Shown here one piece after another: positions 1 to 10,000 of a stretch of 64,000 bases of DNA; position 1 is the first letter of the stretch; every line of letters starts with the position of its first letter. This stretch comes from UBA11986 sp963734955 (lineage in GTDB: Bacteria; Bacteroidota; Ignavibacteria; UBA10030; UBA6906). The stretch lies in contig CAVTJO010000005.1 in NCBI GenBank assembly GCA_963734955.1, positions 650,210-714,209 of the forward strand, in the 5' to 3' direction. The notes below the pieces were generated by a model. It did no database searches, had not been told where the DNA came from, and saw only the letters and a list, made by a program, of their open reading frames with translations. Both the position numbers and the translations under genes were made by a program.

Positions 1-207
1 TACCTGCGCCAACCGCGGCGAATGAACGTGGGCGTCGCTTGTATGCTCATCATTTTCCTTCAATCTGAGAACCTTGGCGGTCTCACCCGGCTTGCCTGCT
101 TCCGGTTCGATACCTTTTTCCATTGGTGTAAGACTGCTTCGGGGGTTCACTGATCGTTTGGATCTCCTTTCACGGCGCTTTGAAACTGTAGATCTCCCTG
201 TACCCAT
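1..207 (-). CDS. N-terminus of an unknown gene, runs off the left edge
   Basis: Only the first 69 codons are in the window. The ATG at 207 follows a strong ribosome binding site (GAGGAGG, about 6 nt upstream), and the frame stays open to base 1. The N-terminus is very basic (TVSKRRERRSKR), followed by an acidic, polar stretch with no hydrophobic segment, so a cytosolic protein with a flexible head is likely. I do not recognise the family. It is divergent from the next gene, and about 290 bases between them would hold both promoters. Confidence 0.5.
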   Translation of the reverse strand, partial: MGTGRSTVSKRRERRSKRSVNPRSSLTPMEKGIEPEAGKPGETAKVLRLKENDEHTSDAHVHSPRLAQV

Positions 208-500
208 GGTCGCCTCCTCGTTGGGCTATGAACACGGTGAACTCGGGATTGATACGCGATGGAACCTGGATGAGTAGGTGAAGGGACAGTCCGATGACGT
301 TCCAGGGAACATGATCCATGGAACTTCAATGGGCATATGGTCATCAGACCTCCGTGGGGATCGGTATGGAACCTCACGGTGGAATATAAGTCAATTTCTC
401 ATGAGTTCAAAGAAATTCTTTATGTGCACAAGGGAACTCCTTGTGGGAGAAGGGGGTGAAGAGGTCCACTTGCCTGGCTCCGGGTAACTTCTTATGTTGA

Positions 501-2195
501 GTGCCAGGCCCAACCAATGCTCCGACGAACCCCTTGAAACTGAAGACACAATCAGACCTCGAAGCCCTCTTCGAGAAACACGAACGCAAAATTCTTGCCT
601 TCCTCATCCTGGCTGGCGTTGTTCTCGCCTGGCAGCTCCGCTTCGTCCAGGACGACGCGTTTATTTCGTTCACGTATGCGAAAAGTCTGGTTGAGGGACA
701 CGGACTGACCTGGTTCGGGGACCGGGTTGAAGGCTACACGAATTTCCTGTGGGTTCTCTGGATTGCCCTTGGAATGAAGATGGGCATTGAGCCAGTCACT
801 GGTCGTATGTCGGCGGATTATTTTCCTTTGGCGGAACCATATGGACTATTTGGGAGATTGCGCGACGAATGTTCCGTGCGTACATCTCCGACAGTTCTCA
901 GCGTCGCATTCTTCATTGGCAACTTCTCCGTCATCTCGTATGCTTCCGGCGGACTCGAGACGATGCTGCAGACGTTTTTGCTCACCCTTTCCGCTGTGTT
1001 CGCGTATCGCATTACAAGGGAGGAACCCGTCAGCCCGGCACTGGGTGTTGCGTTCTCACTGATTGCCGCCGGCTCGATTATGACACGGCTCGACAGTGCC
1101 GTAATTGTAATGATCCTTGCGCTGACCGTTGGTTATCGATTCTTAAGAAACACACCTCCGGGAAAGACCCTTGTCGCGCTTGTCCTTCCCGCCGCGCTTG
1201 TTCTTTTGATTTGGTTTGCCTGGAGATTGGAGTACTACGGAAGGCTGCTGCCGAACACCTACTACGCAAAAGTTGGATGGGATGAACGGAGCTTCGAGAA
1301 CGGACTCCTGTACATCGGCCGTTTCCTCCATTGGTATTGGCTCTGGCCGTTCATCGGTCTCGGGTTGGTGGGCTTGATGCGTTCAAGAAGGAGAATCGAT
1401 TCATCATTCGGTCCGTTGCTTCTGATCGTTCTTGCCTGGACCGCATACATCGTCGTGGTGGGGGGAGATTTCATGGAGTTTCGTTTCATCGTTCCGATGG
1501 CGCCGTTCTTTTTCATCCTCCTGGGGTATCTGTTGTCCAGACACGTTGCAGTTGTGTTCGTCAAGAATCCGAGTATCGTCGCGCTGCTCAGTGTCATCCT
1601 GCTGACGACCGCGTCAATCGAGCACGGACGTACGTTCAAAGGACTCACCGATGACAAGGCACTCGACAGCATCTACATGCTTTCCATTTTCTACGGGGCA
1701 TACCCGGATGGTGATTGGGATAGATTCGGGAAGAGGATGAGAGAAGAATTGGCGGGAACCAACGCCGTCATCTCGACATCGGCGGTTGGCTCAATTCCAT
1801 TCTACAGTGGGCTGAAGACCGTGGACGCAATTGGCTTGTGTGATCGAAATGTCATTGACCCGGGCGCATTCGCGCCTGCGACGTTTTTCCGTCCCGGTCA
1901 TGCGCACAGGGTGACGATGAGCTATCTCAAGAGGCAGCATGTGAATTTCGTGCTGGACCAGCCAACACCCGTCGTTCGCGGACTGCTTAATGTACCCGGA
2001 GCAAACAGCGGCCTCGCAGGATGGGTGCTCCATGTTGCGCACCGCGATCAGCCACCCGATAGTGTAGAGACCGCCGTGTCCATGCCGCTCGATGAAAGAA
2101 CTTCGCTGCTCATGCTCTACCTCACGAAAACCTCGCTGCTCGACAGTGTCATTCGTACACATGGGTGGGAACGAACTGATGTGCGGATGAGGTAA
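501..2195 (+). CDS. Polytopic glycosyltransferase-like membrane protein, probably frameshifted internally
   Basis: A 564-residue protein with about ten hydrophobic segments. The acidic first-loop motif QDDAFISFTYA followed by VEGYTNFLW is typical of GT-C fold, PMT/DUF2029-like sugar transferases that use lipid-linked donors. The start is a GTG directly after an in-frame stop; no ATG is available upstream of the first membrane helix. Residues about 101 to 128 look out of frame: in the third frame, positions 797 to about 880 encode a good membrane segment (SYVGGLFSFGGTIWTIWEIA), after which the main frame resumes. A one-base loss near 800 and a one-base gain near 880 would explain this. The substrate is unknown. 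Confidence 0.7.
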   Translation: MPGPTNAPTNPLKLKTQSDLEALFEKHERKILAFLILAGVVLAWQLRFVQDDAFISFTYAKSLVEGHGLTWFGDRVEGYTNFLWVLWIALGMKMGIEPVTGRMSADYFPLAEPYGLFGRLRDECSVRTSPTVLSVAFFIGNFSVISYASGGLETMLQTFLLTLSAVFAYRITREEPVSPALGVAFSLIAAGSIMTRLDSAVIVMILALTVGYRFLRNTPPGKTLVALVLPAALVLLIWFAWRLEYYGRLLPNTYYAKVGWDERSFENGLLYIGRFLHWYWLWPFIGLGLVGLMRSRRRIDSSFGPLLLIVLAWTAYIVVVGGDFMEFRFIVPMAPFFFILLGYLLSRHVAVVFVKNPSIVALLSVILLTTASIEHGRTFKGLTDDKALDSIYMLSIFYGAYPDGDWDRFGKRMREELAGTNAVISTSAVGSIPFYSGLKTVDAIGLCDRNVIDPGAFAPATFFRPGHAHRVTMSYLKRQHVNFVLDQPTPVVRGLLNVPGANSGLAGWVLHVAHRDQPPDSVETAVSMPLDERTSLLMLYLTKTSLLDSVIRTHGWERTDVRMR

Positions 2196-2226
2196 TATCT
2201 CCTTCCCCCGACTTTTCCAGTGGGGT

Positions 2227-3546
2227 TCACTGAAGACCATCAAATGTATGATTGAGCATCGCCGCCGCAACAAGCTGATTGCCATCTTCCGAAAGGTGAC
2301 AGACATCCGAATAGAATGTCTCCTTCCTTCCGTCAAGGATATGAGAGAGGGAATACCAATGTTGAAGGGATGAATGTTCGAGGGAGCCGTATGTAAGCAA
2401 GTCCAGCTCTCGCATTTCAGGATCGCTCGCCAAAGGGTCTGATTGCCGTTCCTCTTCAGTGACATACTGCTTCGTGTAGATCACCGGTTGAAGGAAGCAC
2501 ATATACATGAACCTGTACACTCGTGAGACTGAGTCAAGGAGACTCAGGGCGGCAGTATATTCTCGCACTATGCCTGACGAAAGTTCCCCCAGTTGCTGTT
2601 GATCATATTTCCTCTGTCCGCGGGGTTCAAAGAAAAAGACGGCAAGCCTATCCGCAACCTTATAGAGCATTGACTCCTTCTCGAGGAAGTCTGTCACGAG
2701 GATTGCAAACTGTTTCCGATGCGGCAAACGCTTGTCCTCCACGGTGCTTTTGAGCTCGGAGTACAACCCGAAGACACCCGCCCGACAGTTATAGTGGGCT
2801 GAAACGATGTCGTTCAACCCGTCACAAAAGATGACAGTACTCGGCCGGCGGCCGTCCTTGAGCAACAGGATCAATCGCAGGACTCCTTGAGTAAATGTGT
2901 ATCCGCGTTCAGCGAAGTTGACGACAATCCGCGGCATCCCCCGTTCCGCAAGATCTTTGGAAAGCAGCGACGGGATTGTCCCCTCATCGCGAACATACGC
3001 TCCCCAGATCAACGAACCTCCAAACATGAACACTGTGTCCGGCCCTCCTCCCGCCGCGGCCGGATTTATCGTCATTCTTGATCCTTGCCCATCAACATTG
3101 ATGTATGAACCGCGGTATTCTTCTGTTTTCCATCCTGTGTATTGATCGAATCCGAGTTTCGTTTCATGGTACTCTTTGAACAGTTCATCTGCCCACGGTT
3201 TGTTCTGATAAAAGGACAGACTCAAACGTTTATCGACGGCAGCACCGCGATACAGATTCAGGATCGGTCTCGCAATGTGTAGGCCGACTTCAGCGGAGAG
3301 CAGGATCATACATAGACCCATAGCTCTGAGGAGAATCCCTTTTATCGAGAGACGGCGTCTGACCAGGTAACTCCAGATTCCGACAGCAAGCAACAACAGT
3401 TCGCCGATGATAACAAAGAGAATATGGGGAATGGACACCATTTTCCCCGTGGGAGAGAATACAAAGCCCAGAAGCATAGGATTCATTACTATCCCACAGG
3501 CAATCAACAAGATGCCTACTGCGGCAACTCTCTTTTCCTCATTCAT
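2227..3546 (-). CDS. Membrane-anchored SGNH/GDSL-type hydrolase
   Basis: A 439-residue protein. Three hydrophobic helices lie in the first 95 residues, and a soluble SGNH-hydrolase domain follows. The catalytic blocks are visible: FGGS at about 175-178 (nucleophile Ser), DGLND at 242-246 (block III Asn) and DVCH at 414-417 (Asp-His pair). The family deacylates or deacetylates sugars or lipids; anchoring suggests a cell-envelope glycan substrate. It converges with the upstream glycosyltransferase-like gene with only about 30 bases between stops. The substrate cannot be read from the sequence. Confidence 0.75.
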   Translation of the reverse strand: MNEEKRVAAVGILLIACGIVMNPMLLGFVFSPTGKMVSIPHILFVIIGELLLLAVGIWSYLVRRRLSIKGILLRAMGLCMILLSAEVGLHIARPILNLYRGAAVDKRLSLSFYQNKPWADELFKEYHETKLGFDQYTGWKTEEYRGSYINVDGQGSRMTINPAAAGGGPDTVFMFGGSLIWGAYVRDEGTIPSLLSKDLAERGMPRIVVNFAERGYTFTQGVLRLILLLKDGRRPSTVIFCDGLNDIVSAHYNCRAGVFGLYSELKSTVEDKRLPHRKQFAILVTDFLEKESMLYKVADRLAVFFFEPRGQRKYDQQQLGELSSGIVREYTAALSLLDSVSRVYRFMYMCFLQPVIYTKQYVTEEERQSDPLASDPEMRELDLLTYGSLEHSSLQHWYSLSHILDGRKETFYSDVCHLSEDGNQLVAAAMLNHTFDGLQ

Positions 3547-3648
3547 GGTGATTCATGGAAGAAGAAGCAGACAGGTCCATCCTTCAGGCGATCAGAATCT
3601 TGGCGGCAGGTCGGTACGGACCGATACGTTCGACCGGCATACCCCGAA

Positions 3649-5079
3649 TCACAATCCTTCTTCAGAAATCAAATAACACAGCATCGCCTCAACAATCGCT
3701 CCGAGCTCCAGCTCGCGTCGGTTCACCTTGTCGATCGTGTCGTTGTCGGAGTGGTGATAGTCGAAGTACCGCTGGTTTTCAACATCGAGGCCGAAACCGG
3801 GGACACCTTTTTCCACAGTCGGATAAACATCCACGCCACTGTATCCCGGTTCGATCTGACCGGCATCGAAGTGTTTGAAGATCGGGAGCCATTGCCGTAC
3901 CTTGCGCAGGACCGTCGAATCTGCCTGGACACTGATGCCACGCGGCGCAAAGCCACCACGGTCAGATTCAATCGCGGCAACATGCTTTTCACCGTTACGC
4001 TCGGGAGCAACCGGATATGCCTTCCCTCCGCGGTCTCCGTTCTCTTCATTCATAAACATGACGGCCCGGATGGTCCGTTTCGGCTTGAGGCCAAGTTTCT
4101 TGATCAAGTTCACGACTTCGATCGCCTGCACAGACCCGCTGCCATCATCGTGGGCGCCCTGACCCTTGTCCCAGCAATCGAGATGTCCGCCAACGACGAT
4201 CACCTCGTCGGGCTTTTCTGATCCGGTGATTTCGCCAACGACATTTGCGGATTGAGCATCCGGGAGGGTCTCGCACGTCAGCTTCATTCTTACCTTGATG
4301 TTCTTCTCATGTGCAAACAACGCGCTGAGCATGTCGGCATCCACGGTGCTGATGGCGGCCGCAGGAACTTTCCTGACTGAATCGACATAACCCATGACCC
4401 CCGTGTGGGGTACATCGTCACTTGCCAGCGTCATCGAGCGCACTAGGACCGCAATGCCCCCGACCTTTGCCGCTTCGACTGCCCCCCTCCCTCGCTGGTC
4501 AACCGCGCCGCTGTACGCCTCGAATGTGTTCAGCTTCGTTGCATCAAATGGACGGTTGAAGAAGACAATTTTGCCCCTGGCGGCCGCACCAAGCGACTTC
4601 AGTTCGTCAAATGATTTTACTTCAACAACCTCTCCTTCAATTCCCCCCTTGGGGGTTGCGATACTCCCGCCCAGAGCGCATATCGTAAGCGGAGTTCCCT
4701 TCTTCGATGCGGAACGGGTAATCACAGCCTCCTCAACGTCTCCGCGAACCCAGTGCGGAACCATGACCGTCTCAAGATGCACCTTGTCAAAACCCCGGCT
4801 CACCATCATCTCTCTCGTAATCTCCACAGCTTTCGCTGCTCCAGCTGAGCCGCTCAAACGGTGCGGCACTTTCGACGTCAATTCCTTGAGCATTTCAAAG
4901 GTCTCACAGCTACGCAAGCCAGTCGCGAGAAATCTGGCAGCAACACTATCGTAGTCAAGTCCCTGATGCGGGGAGGAAAATGCGGACGACACCGCGCCGG
5001 AAAGGAACAGTACCAGGCAAAGAGACCCGCGGAGAAGAGTCATGGCAGTTGTGGATGTTGTCAGCGTATCATTTTGCAT
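3649..5079 (-). CDS. Secreted M28-family zinc peptidase with PA domain
   Basis: A 476-residue protein. A signal peptide (MTLLRG to SSAFSS) starts at residue 13, so ATG 5043 is an alternative start; 5079 has a GGAAA site and overlaps the upstream stop by 11 bases, suggesting translational coupling. A PA-like insertion lies at about 140-250. The M28 zinc ligands are present: GGHLDCWD (about 297-304), HDDGSG (310-315), NEENG (344-348), and HHSDND near the C-terminus. The family are aminopeptidases or carboxypeptidases acting outside the cytoplasm. The coupling to an L-threonine dehydrogenase may point to amino-acid scavenging (inference). Confidence 0.85.
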   Translation of the reverse strand: MQNDTLTTSTTAMTLLRGSLCLVLFLSGAVSSAFSSPHQGLDYDSVAARFLATGLRSCETFEMLKELTSKVPHRLSGSAGAAKAVEITREMMVSRGFDKVHLETVMVPHWVRGDVEEAVITRSASKKGTPLTICALGGSIATPKGGIEGEVVEVKSFDELKSLGAAARGKIVFFNRPFDATKLNTFEAYSGAVDQRGRGAVEAAKVGGIAVLVRSMTLASDDVPHTGVMGYVDSVRKVPAAAISTVDADMLSALFAHEKNIKVRMKLTCETLPDAQSANVVGEITGSEKPDEVIVVGGHLDCWDKGQGAHDDGSGSVQAIEVVNLIKKLGLKPKRTIRAVMFMNEENGDRGGKAYPVAPERNGEKHVAAIESDRGGFAPRGISVQADSTVLRKVRQWLPIFKHFDAGQIEPGYSGVDVYPTVEKGVPGFGLDVENQRYFDYHHSDNDTIDKVNRRELELGAIVEAMLCYLISEEGL

Positions 5080-6100
5080 AGCGTTTCCGGATGCAGGGAA
5101 TCAAGTACTCGTTGAACGCGCGGGCAAGGCCGTATTCAGGAGCGAAACCCCAATCCCGCCGTGCCGCCGAATCGTCAACATCCTCCGGCCATGAATCAAC
5201 AATAGCCTGGCGTTTGTCGTCTGGAGAGAAGGTGATCTTCGCATCCTTGAACTCTTTGAGCACAATTGAACGTACCTCTCCCGCACTCGGACTGAAGCTG
5301 GTGATGTTATAGACGGACTGGGAAAGACGGTTCTTCGGGGCAAGCTCCAGCTTTCGCATTGCGGTGATCGCATCCGGCATTGCCATGAACGGAATACGGA
5401 CATCTTCACGCACGAAACACGCGTACGGTTTACCCTGTGCGGCGGCATGCAGCATCTCAGGAGCGTAGTCGCTGGTACCGCCGCTCGGGACTGTGATCGC
5501 GCTGATCAAACCAGGGAAACGGATCGAGCGAAAATCCACACCTCCGGAAAGTGTATCCGCGGCAAGCTGCCGATAGTGTTTCGCATAGTACCGACCAAGA
5601 TGTTCACAGTAGAGCTTGTTCACGCCGTACATCGTCGTCGGTGAGTTCCACTGAACCTCGCTTACCTTCCCTGCTTTCTTCTTTTCCTCCTTGCTCGGAA
5701 GTCCGTACACCGCTATGGAGCTCGGGAACATGAACTTCACAGGTTGCCCATGCCACCTCGACTGTTCGATGGCAAGCTTCAGCAGGTTCAGCGTTCCCTC
5801 AACGTTGACGCGATGCGCTGCTTCCGGTGTGAACTCCGCCCTCGTCGAAAGCAAAGCCGCTAGATGATACACTGTGTGAATCTCGTACTCGCTCTGCATC
5901 CGTTCGAGGAGTCGGGCTTCAAGAATGTCGCCCACAATTGAGGCGCTGCAGTATCTTGTCAGGGATTCGTCGATGGGGTGAACGTCCAGCGCGATAATAT
6001 GGAGTGCTCCATCGTGTGCCAGTTGTTCGATCAAGCCATGCCCCATCTCTCCGTTTGCGCCTGTGACAAGAATTCCAGGTTTTCGTATATGTTCGGTCAT
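5069..6100 (-). CDS. SDR-type L-threonine 3-dehydrogenase
   Basis: A 343-residue NAD-dependent epimerase/dehydratase-fold protein. It has an N-terminal Rossmann motif (TGANGEMGHGL), the catalytic YGVNK (Tyr-x-x-x-Lys) preceded by a FPSS serine, and the SIRFPG...GGTSDYA signature seen in short-chain L-threonine dehydrogenases such as the Flavobacterium enzyme. It oxidises L-threonine to 2-amino-3-ketobutyrate with NAD, the first step of threonine catabolism to glycine and acetyl-CoA. It is cytoplasmic. Its stop overlaps the M28 peptidase start, so the two form an operon. A UDP-sugar epimerase is the alternative, but the GGTSDYA segment argues against it. Confidence 0.8.
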   Translation of the reverse strand: MTEHIRKPGILVTGANGEMGHGLIEQLAHDGALHIIALDVHPIDESLTRYCSASIVGDILEARLLERMQSEYEIHTVYHLAALLSTRAEFTPEAAHRVNVEGTLNLLKLAIEQSRWHGQPVKFMFPSSIAVYGLPSKEEKKKAGKVSEVQWNSPTTMYGVNKLYCEHLGRYYAKHYRQLAADTLSGGVDFRSIRFPGLISAITVPSGGTSDYAPEMLHAAAQGKPYACFVREDVRIPFMAMPDAITAMRKLELAPKNRLSQSVYNITSFSPSAGEVRSIVLKEFKDAKITFSPDDKRQAIVDSWPEDVDDSAARRDWGFAPEYGLARAFNEYLIPCIRKRYAK

Positions 6101-6433
6101 GAGAGTATCGTTCTATGCGTGGTGAGTGTAGAAGTGGTGAAGCCGATGACAAAATACAATTTTTTTTTCGTGAAGCAAACGCAGCGATCCTTGATGGCGC
6201 GGCGGCATCGAAGCACGCCGTACGAGCGTGTGTCACCCTTCAACTCCCCGCATACCCCAAGAAACAAGTTCGGCAAGGCAGGCGTCAAGATGATCTATGT
6301 GCATGGGGAGTACACAGTGACCACACGAAAATGCGGATGTTGTGTAGTGCGAGTCGCAAGGTAGGGAAGAAATGATGTTGTTTATACGGAGGTCCCTGAC
6401 CCGAAGAAATGGAAAGGAGCAGCGAGAGTACGC
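6101..6433. other. Intergenic stretch without a recognised gene
   Basis: About 330 bases upstream of the L-threonine dehydrogenase gene, on the downstream side of the response regulator. A run of nine T at about 6160 is not preceded by a hairpin. I see no conserved ORF, tRNA or repeat; it probably holds the promoter of the dehydrogenase-peptidase operon. Confidence 0.4.
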
Positions 6434-6886
6434 CTAGCGCCGGGAATCGTGTGATCTGTCCCGATTGGGATTGATTGACCCAAGTTTGGATTTCTGCCCC
6501 GGCGGAATCTTCGGACGCTGGTCTTCAGGTGTGGTCAGAAATCTCACCCACTCCTTCAACTCACCGATCGGCCTCCCTTTCTGGAAGAAGCCATCGATCT
6601 TCGGATTCTTCACAGCTTCCATCGTGTACTGGTCATCGTACGCGGAAATGAACAGGAATGGAATCGTCTCATACCCGGCAAGTTCTCGAACGGTCTTGTG
6701 CAGTTTGATCCCATCCATCACAGGCATGTAGATGTCCGAGATGACCAGATCCACTTTCCCGCGAGCCATTTTCGACAGAGCATCATCGCCGTTCTCTGCA
6801 GCAAGTACGTCCCAGCCCTCCGTGGCGAGCAAGCTTTTCAAGAGCAGGCGCTGATCCGTTTCATCATCAACAACCAGAACCGTCAT
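6434..6886 (-). CDS. Single-domain response regulator (CheY-like receiver)
   Basis: A 150-residue protein. The receiver domain covers about residues 1-118, with the acidic pair DDE at 7-9, phospho-acceptor Asp in LVISDIYMP (about 55), a Ser/Thr-type switch position in FISAYD, and a lysine in FFQKG. The remaining 30 residues are a polar tail without an output domain, so it acts by protein-protein contact. The start at 6886 has a strong GGAGGAGG site. No histidine kinase is adjacent, so the partner is unknown. Confidence 0.85.
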   Translation of the reverse strand: MTVLVVDDETDQRLLLKSLLATEGWDVLAAENGDDALSKMARGKVDLVISDIYMPVMDGIKLHKTVRELAGYETIPFLFISAYDDQYTMEAVKNPKIDGFFQKGRPIGELKEWVRFLTTPEDQRPKIPPGQKSKLGSINPNRDRSHDSRR

Positions 6887-7085
6887 ATATTCCTCCTCCG
6901 GTCAGGAAACGGCATAACGTACAAAACTGGAAGGAGAGATACAATGACGCGATTGCGGATACCATTCATTTTAAATGCCGCTATTGCCACGCTCGACGCC
7001 TCGCCTCTCTTTGCTCGGCGAAGCAGTCGCTCAGCGTGACGGGTTTGCTTCTCGGCGACCGTGCGAGAAGCTCATATGTGTATGA

Positions 7086-10000
7086 CTACTTCATCCATCC
7101 CGCCATTTTCGACATTTCAAGCCTCCCCCTCCTCAGTGCCCGCTCTTTCATATAACTGAAGAGTATCGGTGTTACTACAAGAACATGAATCGTCGATGTA
7201 ATCAACCCGCCGATCATTGGTGCGGCAAGCGGCTGCATAACATCGGCCCCGACCCCCGTGCTCCACATGATGGGAATCAGAGCAATGAGACTCGTTCCCA
7301 CTGTCATCACCTTCGGCCTGAGCCGAAGAACGGACCCTTCAACAGTCGCATCGTGGATGTCGCTTGCAGTAATGGGTCCCCGCTTCCCTTGTTGATGGGC
7401 ATGGATTTTTCTATCGAGCGCCTCATGCAGGTACACCACCATCACCACTCCCGTCTCGACTGCAAGTCCGTACAGCGCGATGAACCCCACCCAGACCGCC
7501 ACCGAGAAATTGTAGCCCAGGATGAAGGTGAGATATACTCCCCCGATGAGCGCAAACGGAACCGAAAGCATCACAATGAAGGCTTCGGTGAAATCCTTCG
7601 TGACGAAGTACAACATGATAAAAATGACAAACAAAACGATCGGCATGAGAAGCTCAAGTCTCTGTTTCGCCCTGACCTGGTTCTCCCATTGGCCGCTCCA
7701 CTGCACGGTGTACCCTTGTGGTAACTTCAGCTGCTTTGACAGGACATCTTTCGCCTCATTGACAAAACTCCCCATGTCGCGCCCCCGGACATTAAGGAAT
7801 ACAATCGAACGCAGCTGCGCATTTTCACTTGAGATCATCGGCGGACCGGGAACCATCCCGATACTCGCCAACTGACCGAGGGGTATGTATGTTCGATTTG
7901 AAACCGAGGCTCTTCCATCGCGCGTCTGCAATGTCTCGTCCGAACTCATGCCCGAAGTCCCGGATGCAGATTCCATCGCCACAGGCTTTGCGTTCATCCC
8001 ACCATTCGCCGGGTTTCCACTTCCGTTTGACATGCCGGTTGGGACCAGCAGGCTGTTCAGCGCTTCGACGTTATCCCGCAACTCACGCGCATACCGGACG
8101 CGGATCGGGAACCGTTGCCGCCCGTCGATGACCGTGCCGATATTCTCTCCACCGACCGCCGTTTCGATAACGTCCTGCACATCGCCGACGTTGATGCCGT
8201 ACCGTGCGACTGCTTCACGATTGATCTTGATATCAAGGAAGAGGCCTCCCTGTGTCCGTTCCGCGTAGAGGTCTGCCGCACCTCTCACCGTCTTCAGTAT
8301 CTGTTCGGCTTGAATCGCAAGCTCCTGCAGTGTGTCAAGGTCCTTTCCAAAAATCTTGACTCCAAGGTCCGTCCGGACGCCTGTCGAGAGCATATTGATG
8401 CGATTGATGATCGGCTGTGTCCACCCGTTGCGAACTCCGGGAATCTGAAGCTTGGCGTCAAGCTCCGAGATGATGTCGTTCTTGGTTATCCCCGGACGCC
8501 ATTGGCTTTTGGGTTTGAGGAGGATGATGGTCTCAATCATATTGACCGGCGCGGGGTCGGTCGAAGTCTCGGCCTTCCCCGCCTTGCCGAGCACGTCCTC
8601 AACCTCAGGTACAGACTTGATGATCGCATCCTGCACCTGCATGATCCGGTTCACTTCGGTGATCGATGCCGACGGAGGTGCCACAGGCATGAATAACAGA
8701 CTTCCTTCGTCAAGGGAAGGCATAAACTCGGAACCCATATTCAGCATCATGGGAACAGTAATGAGCAGGGCAATGACATTGAGTGCGATTGTTGCCATGC
8801 GATGCTTCAGCACCCAATGAATGACCGGCTCGTACACCAGGTTCAGGAACCGTGTTATCGGGTTCTTCTGTTCTCCACGGAATTTTCCCCTGGTGAGCAT
8901 GGTCATCAGCATGGGGACAAGCGTGATTGCGATAATCGCTGAACCTGCCAGCACAAATGTTTTCGTGAAGGCAAGAGGCCGGAAAAGCTTGCCTTCCTGA
9001 CCTTCCAACAGAAACACGGGCAGGAACGAAACGACCATGATGCCGACCGAATAAAAAATTGCAGGGCCGACCTGCTTTGCCGAACGAATCGAGATGTCGA
9101 CGTAATCCTGAGTTGTCAGCTCCCCTTTCTCCTCCTGAGCCCGCGCAACGTTGCGATACGCGTTTTCAACCAGGACGATCGATGAGTCCACAATCACTCC
9201 AATGGCAATGGCAATTCCCCCCAGCGACATGATGTTCGAGGTTATGCCAAACAACTTCATGAAGATGAATGCAATCAGTACGGCCACGGGTATTTCAATG
9301 ATCACTCTAATCACGCTCCGCACGTGCAGCAGGAAGACCAGCACAACAATTGCCACGACAATTGCCTCTTCAACAAGTGCCTTCTTCAATGTCCCAACGG
9401 CAGCCATGATGAGCGAGCTCCGGTCGTACGCGGTCTTGATCTCAACTCCTCCGGGGAGGCCGGGAGAGATTTCCCTGATCCTCTCCTTCACGCGGTCGAT
9501 CACATCCTTCGCATTCTCACCATAGCGCATGACCACAATCCCGCCCACAACCTGACCCCTCCCATCCTTTTCCAACGATCCCCGGCGAATGTCGCCGCCA
9601 AACTGCACCGTGGCAATGTTGTTGACGTAGACCGGAACCCCATTCGGACCGGTCCCCACCACAATGTCCTCGACATCCCGAACAGATTGGATATACCCTT
9701 GTCCCCGAATAAACGATTCGGCATCCGACACTTCAAGAATCTTCCCCCCCACATCGTTGTTCGATCGCATCACGGCATTCCGCACATCAGCGAGCGTCAC
9801 GTTGTACGCCTTCATCTTGTCGGGGTTAACATCCACTTGATACTGGCGAACATACCCGCCAACTGACGCGACTTCTGCAACGCCCTGAACTCCCTGCAGG
9901 TTGAGCTTCACATACCAATCCTGAATCGCTCTCAGCGTTCCGAGGTCGTAGTTGCCCTCGAGCGTGTACCAAAAAACATGCCCCACCCCGGTACCGTCGG

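Noticed and set aside
74..277. A 67-codon + strand ORF at the left edge
   Set aside because: It is opposite the better supported - strand gene 1-207, which has a GAGGAGG site and a coherent reading frame.
6155..6170. Run of nine T as a possible terminator
   Set aside because: No GC-rich hairpin precedes it on the + strand, and the flanking genes are on the - strand.
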